Shown here piece after piece: positions 63,149 to 64,000 of a DNA stretch of 64,000 bases (within the stretch, counting starts at the first letter, position 1; each line of letters starts with the position of its first letter). The notes beneath the pieces are model-generated. The model was not told the origin of the DNA. It did no database searches and was given only the letters and a program-made list of their open reading frames with translations. Source of the stretch: JABSSA01 sp039984715 (GTDB lineage Bacteria > Pseudomonadota > Alphaproteobacteria > Rhodobacterales > Rhodobacteraceae); NCBI GenBank assembly GCA_039984715.1, contig JBDWUA010000015.1, positions 124,001 to 188,000 on the forward strand. The letters run 5' to 3'. A program made the position numbers and the translations under genes.

Positions 63149-64000
63149 CTGCACAAAAACCGTCTCTTGCCGTTGTCGTCAAAGGATGGCCGCGACTAAG
63201 CGAAACTTTCATTGCGCAAGAACTCGTTGCTCTTGAAGAAAGCGGCCAGAATTTTGACATCTGGTCGCTGCGCCGCCCAACGGACAAGAAAACGCATCCG
63301 CTTCATGCACGCCTTGAGGCACGCGTTTTCTACCTTCCAGAATATCTTCGTGACGAACCTGCCCGTGTCTTAAAGGCCTTGTGGTGGGCCGTCCGTCAAC
63401 GTGGATTTTTGCGCGCCTTCACGACGTTCCTGCGAGACCTTAACCGTGACCGAACCCGCAACCGTATCCGCCGCTTTGGGCAGGCCTGTGTATTAGGCCG
63501 CGAAGGGGCGGACAGTTTGCAGGGGCTTTACGCACATTTCTTGCACACGCCTTCGTCCGTCACCCGGTATGCCGCCATTTTGCGTGCGCTACCTTGGAGC
63601 TTTTCTGCCCACGCCAAAGATATCTGGACATCCCCCGACTGGGACCTGCGTGAAAAGCTATCCCCCGGCCATAACGGCGCACATTTTGGTGCAACCTGCA
63701 CACAGTTTGGCGCAGAACATTTGCGCTCGCTTTCTTCGGGCACGGATATTGATCTTGTCTATCATGGTCTTGATTTGTCTCGTTTTCCCGATCCACCAGA
63801 AAGGGCGCAACGATCCTCCGACGCTCCATTGACGTTGTTGTCCGTCGGCAGGCTTGTCGAAAAGAAAGGCTTTGACCGCTTGATTGCGGCCTTTGGCCTT
63901 TTGCCCGAAACGCTGAACTGGCGGTGGGTTCACATCGGTGGCGGCGCATTGGCCCAAGACATGAAGGCCCTCGCAGAAGAAACGGGGGTTGCGGATCGGA
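63145..64000 (+). CDS. Glycosyltransferase, GT4-like, partial
   Basis: The gene runs off the right edge; 285 codons are visible. The N-terminus (LAVVVKGWPRLSETFIAQEL) and VYHGLDLSRFPDPPE plus TLLSVGRLVEKKGFDRLIAA are typical of GT4 glycosyltransferases that build exopolysaccharides or lipopolysaccharide. Its ATG overlaps the stop of the preceding glycosyltransferase (ATGA), so both work in one operon. The active-site EX7E region lies beyond the window. Confidence 0.9.
   Translation, partial: MTAQKPSLAVVVKGWPRLSETFIAQELVALEESGQNFDIWSLRRPTDKKTHPLHARLEARVFYLPEYLRDEPARVLKALWWAVRQRGFLRAFTTFLRDLNRDRTRNRIRRFGQACVLGREGADSLQGLYAHFLHTPSSVTRYAAILRALPWSFSAHAKDIWTSPDWDLREKLSPGHNGAHFGATCTQFGAEHLRSLSSGTDIDLVYHGLDLSRFPDPPERAQRSSDAPLTLLSVGRLVEKKGFDRLIAAFGLLPETLNWRWVHIGGGALAQDMKALAEETGVADR

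Noticed and set aside
1..64000. CRISPR arrays, tRNA or rRNA genes, prophage and complete insertion sequences
   Set aside because: No regularly spaced repeats, cloverleaf-like sequences, phage structural genes or transposases were recognised on reading both strands; short RNAs could still be missed.

Overview
The window looks like chromosomal DNA from a marine alphaproteobacterium, most likely Rhodobacterales (Roseobacter group). The reasons are moderate GC (roughly 50-55% by eye), many ABC uptake systems for compatible solutes, sugars and peptides, a DUF1127 protein, and a BetI-type regulator beside a quaternary-amine transporter. No rRNA, tRNA, CRISPR array, phage or intact insertion sequence was seen. 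Gene remnants and gene-poor stretches between about 14 and 17 kb suggest local decay and rearrangement.

Layout. 0-3.5 kb: a glycine betaine/choline-type ABC transporter (binding protein, ATPase, start of the permease) divergent from a BetI-like TetR regulator. 4.0-14.0 kb: a long minus-strand operon that I read as a small type II polyketide-like biosynthetic cluster. It holds a VOC protein, a flavin halogenase-like enzyme, an O-methyltransferase, a P450, a small membrane protein, an acyl-carrier-protein/cyclase fusion, a second SRPBCC cyclase, a PF04199-type cyclase, a ketosynthase and a half-length chain-length-factor-like partner. The operon tail carries two EVE-fold proteins around an unknown gene. 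A divergent MarR regulator faces two near-identical operator-like repeats. 14.4-19.2 kb: RidA, an SDR, a frameshifted hydantoinase B remnant, a rhodanese, GST, DUF1127 and a LysR regulator. 19.4-24.3 kb: a peptide-type ABC transporter with no ATPase and with a PAS protein between its binding protein and permeases. 24.4-27.9 kb: a secreted DUF4329-type protein, an SDR and an aldehyde dehydrogenase.

27.9-39.9 kb is a xylose locus: glk-xylG-xylH-xylF, a ROK regulator, xylB-xylA and rpe. The two divergent promoters carry the same palindrome, so binding protein, catabolic genes and rpe are probably one regulon. A VCBS/ASPIC protein and a di-heme peroxidase are wedged between the regulator and xylA, each overlapping its neighbour. 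40-49.3 kb: a nuclease-fold protein and a seven-gene beta-oxidation operon whose content resembles the pimeloyl-CoA (pim) operon. 49.4-56.7 kb: a small methyltransferase, a Yej-like oligopeptide transporter and an L,D-transpeptidase-like protein. 56.9-64.0 kb: an enolase-superfamily enzyme, a 2-oxoglutarate-type oxygenase, a large MscS channel and two glycosyltransferases, the last cut by the window end.

The most novel part is the 4-14 kb cluster. No malonyl transferase, phosphopantetheinyl transferase or dedicated exporter was found in it, so it probably borrows these from primary metabolism. Functions are inferred from motifs read by eye; no database search was possible.
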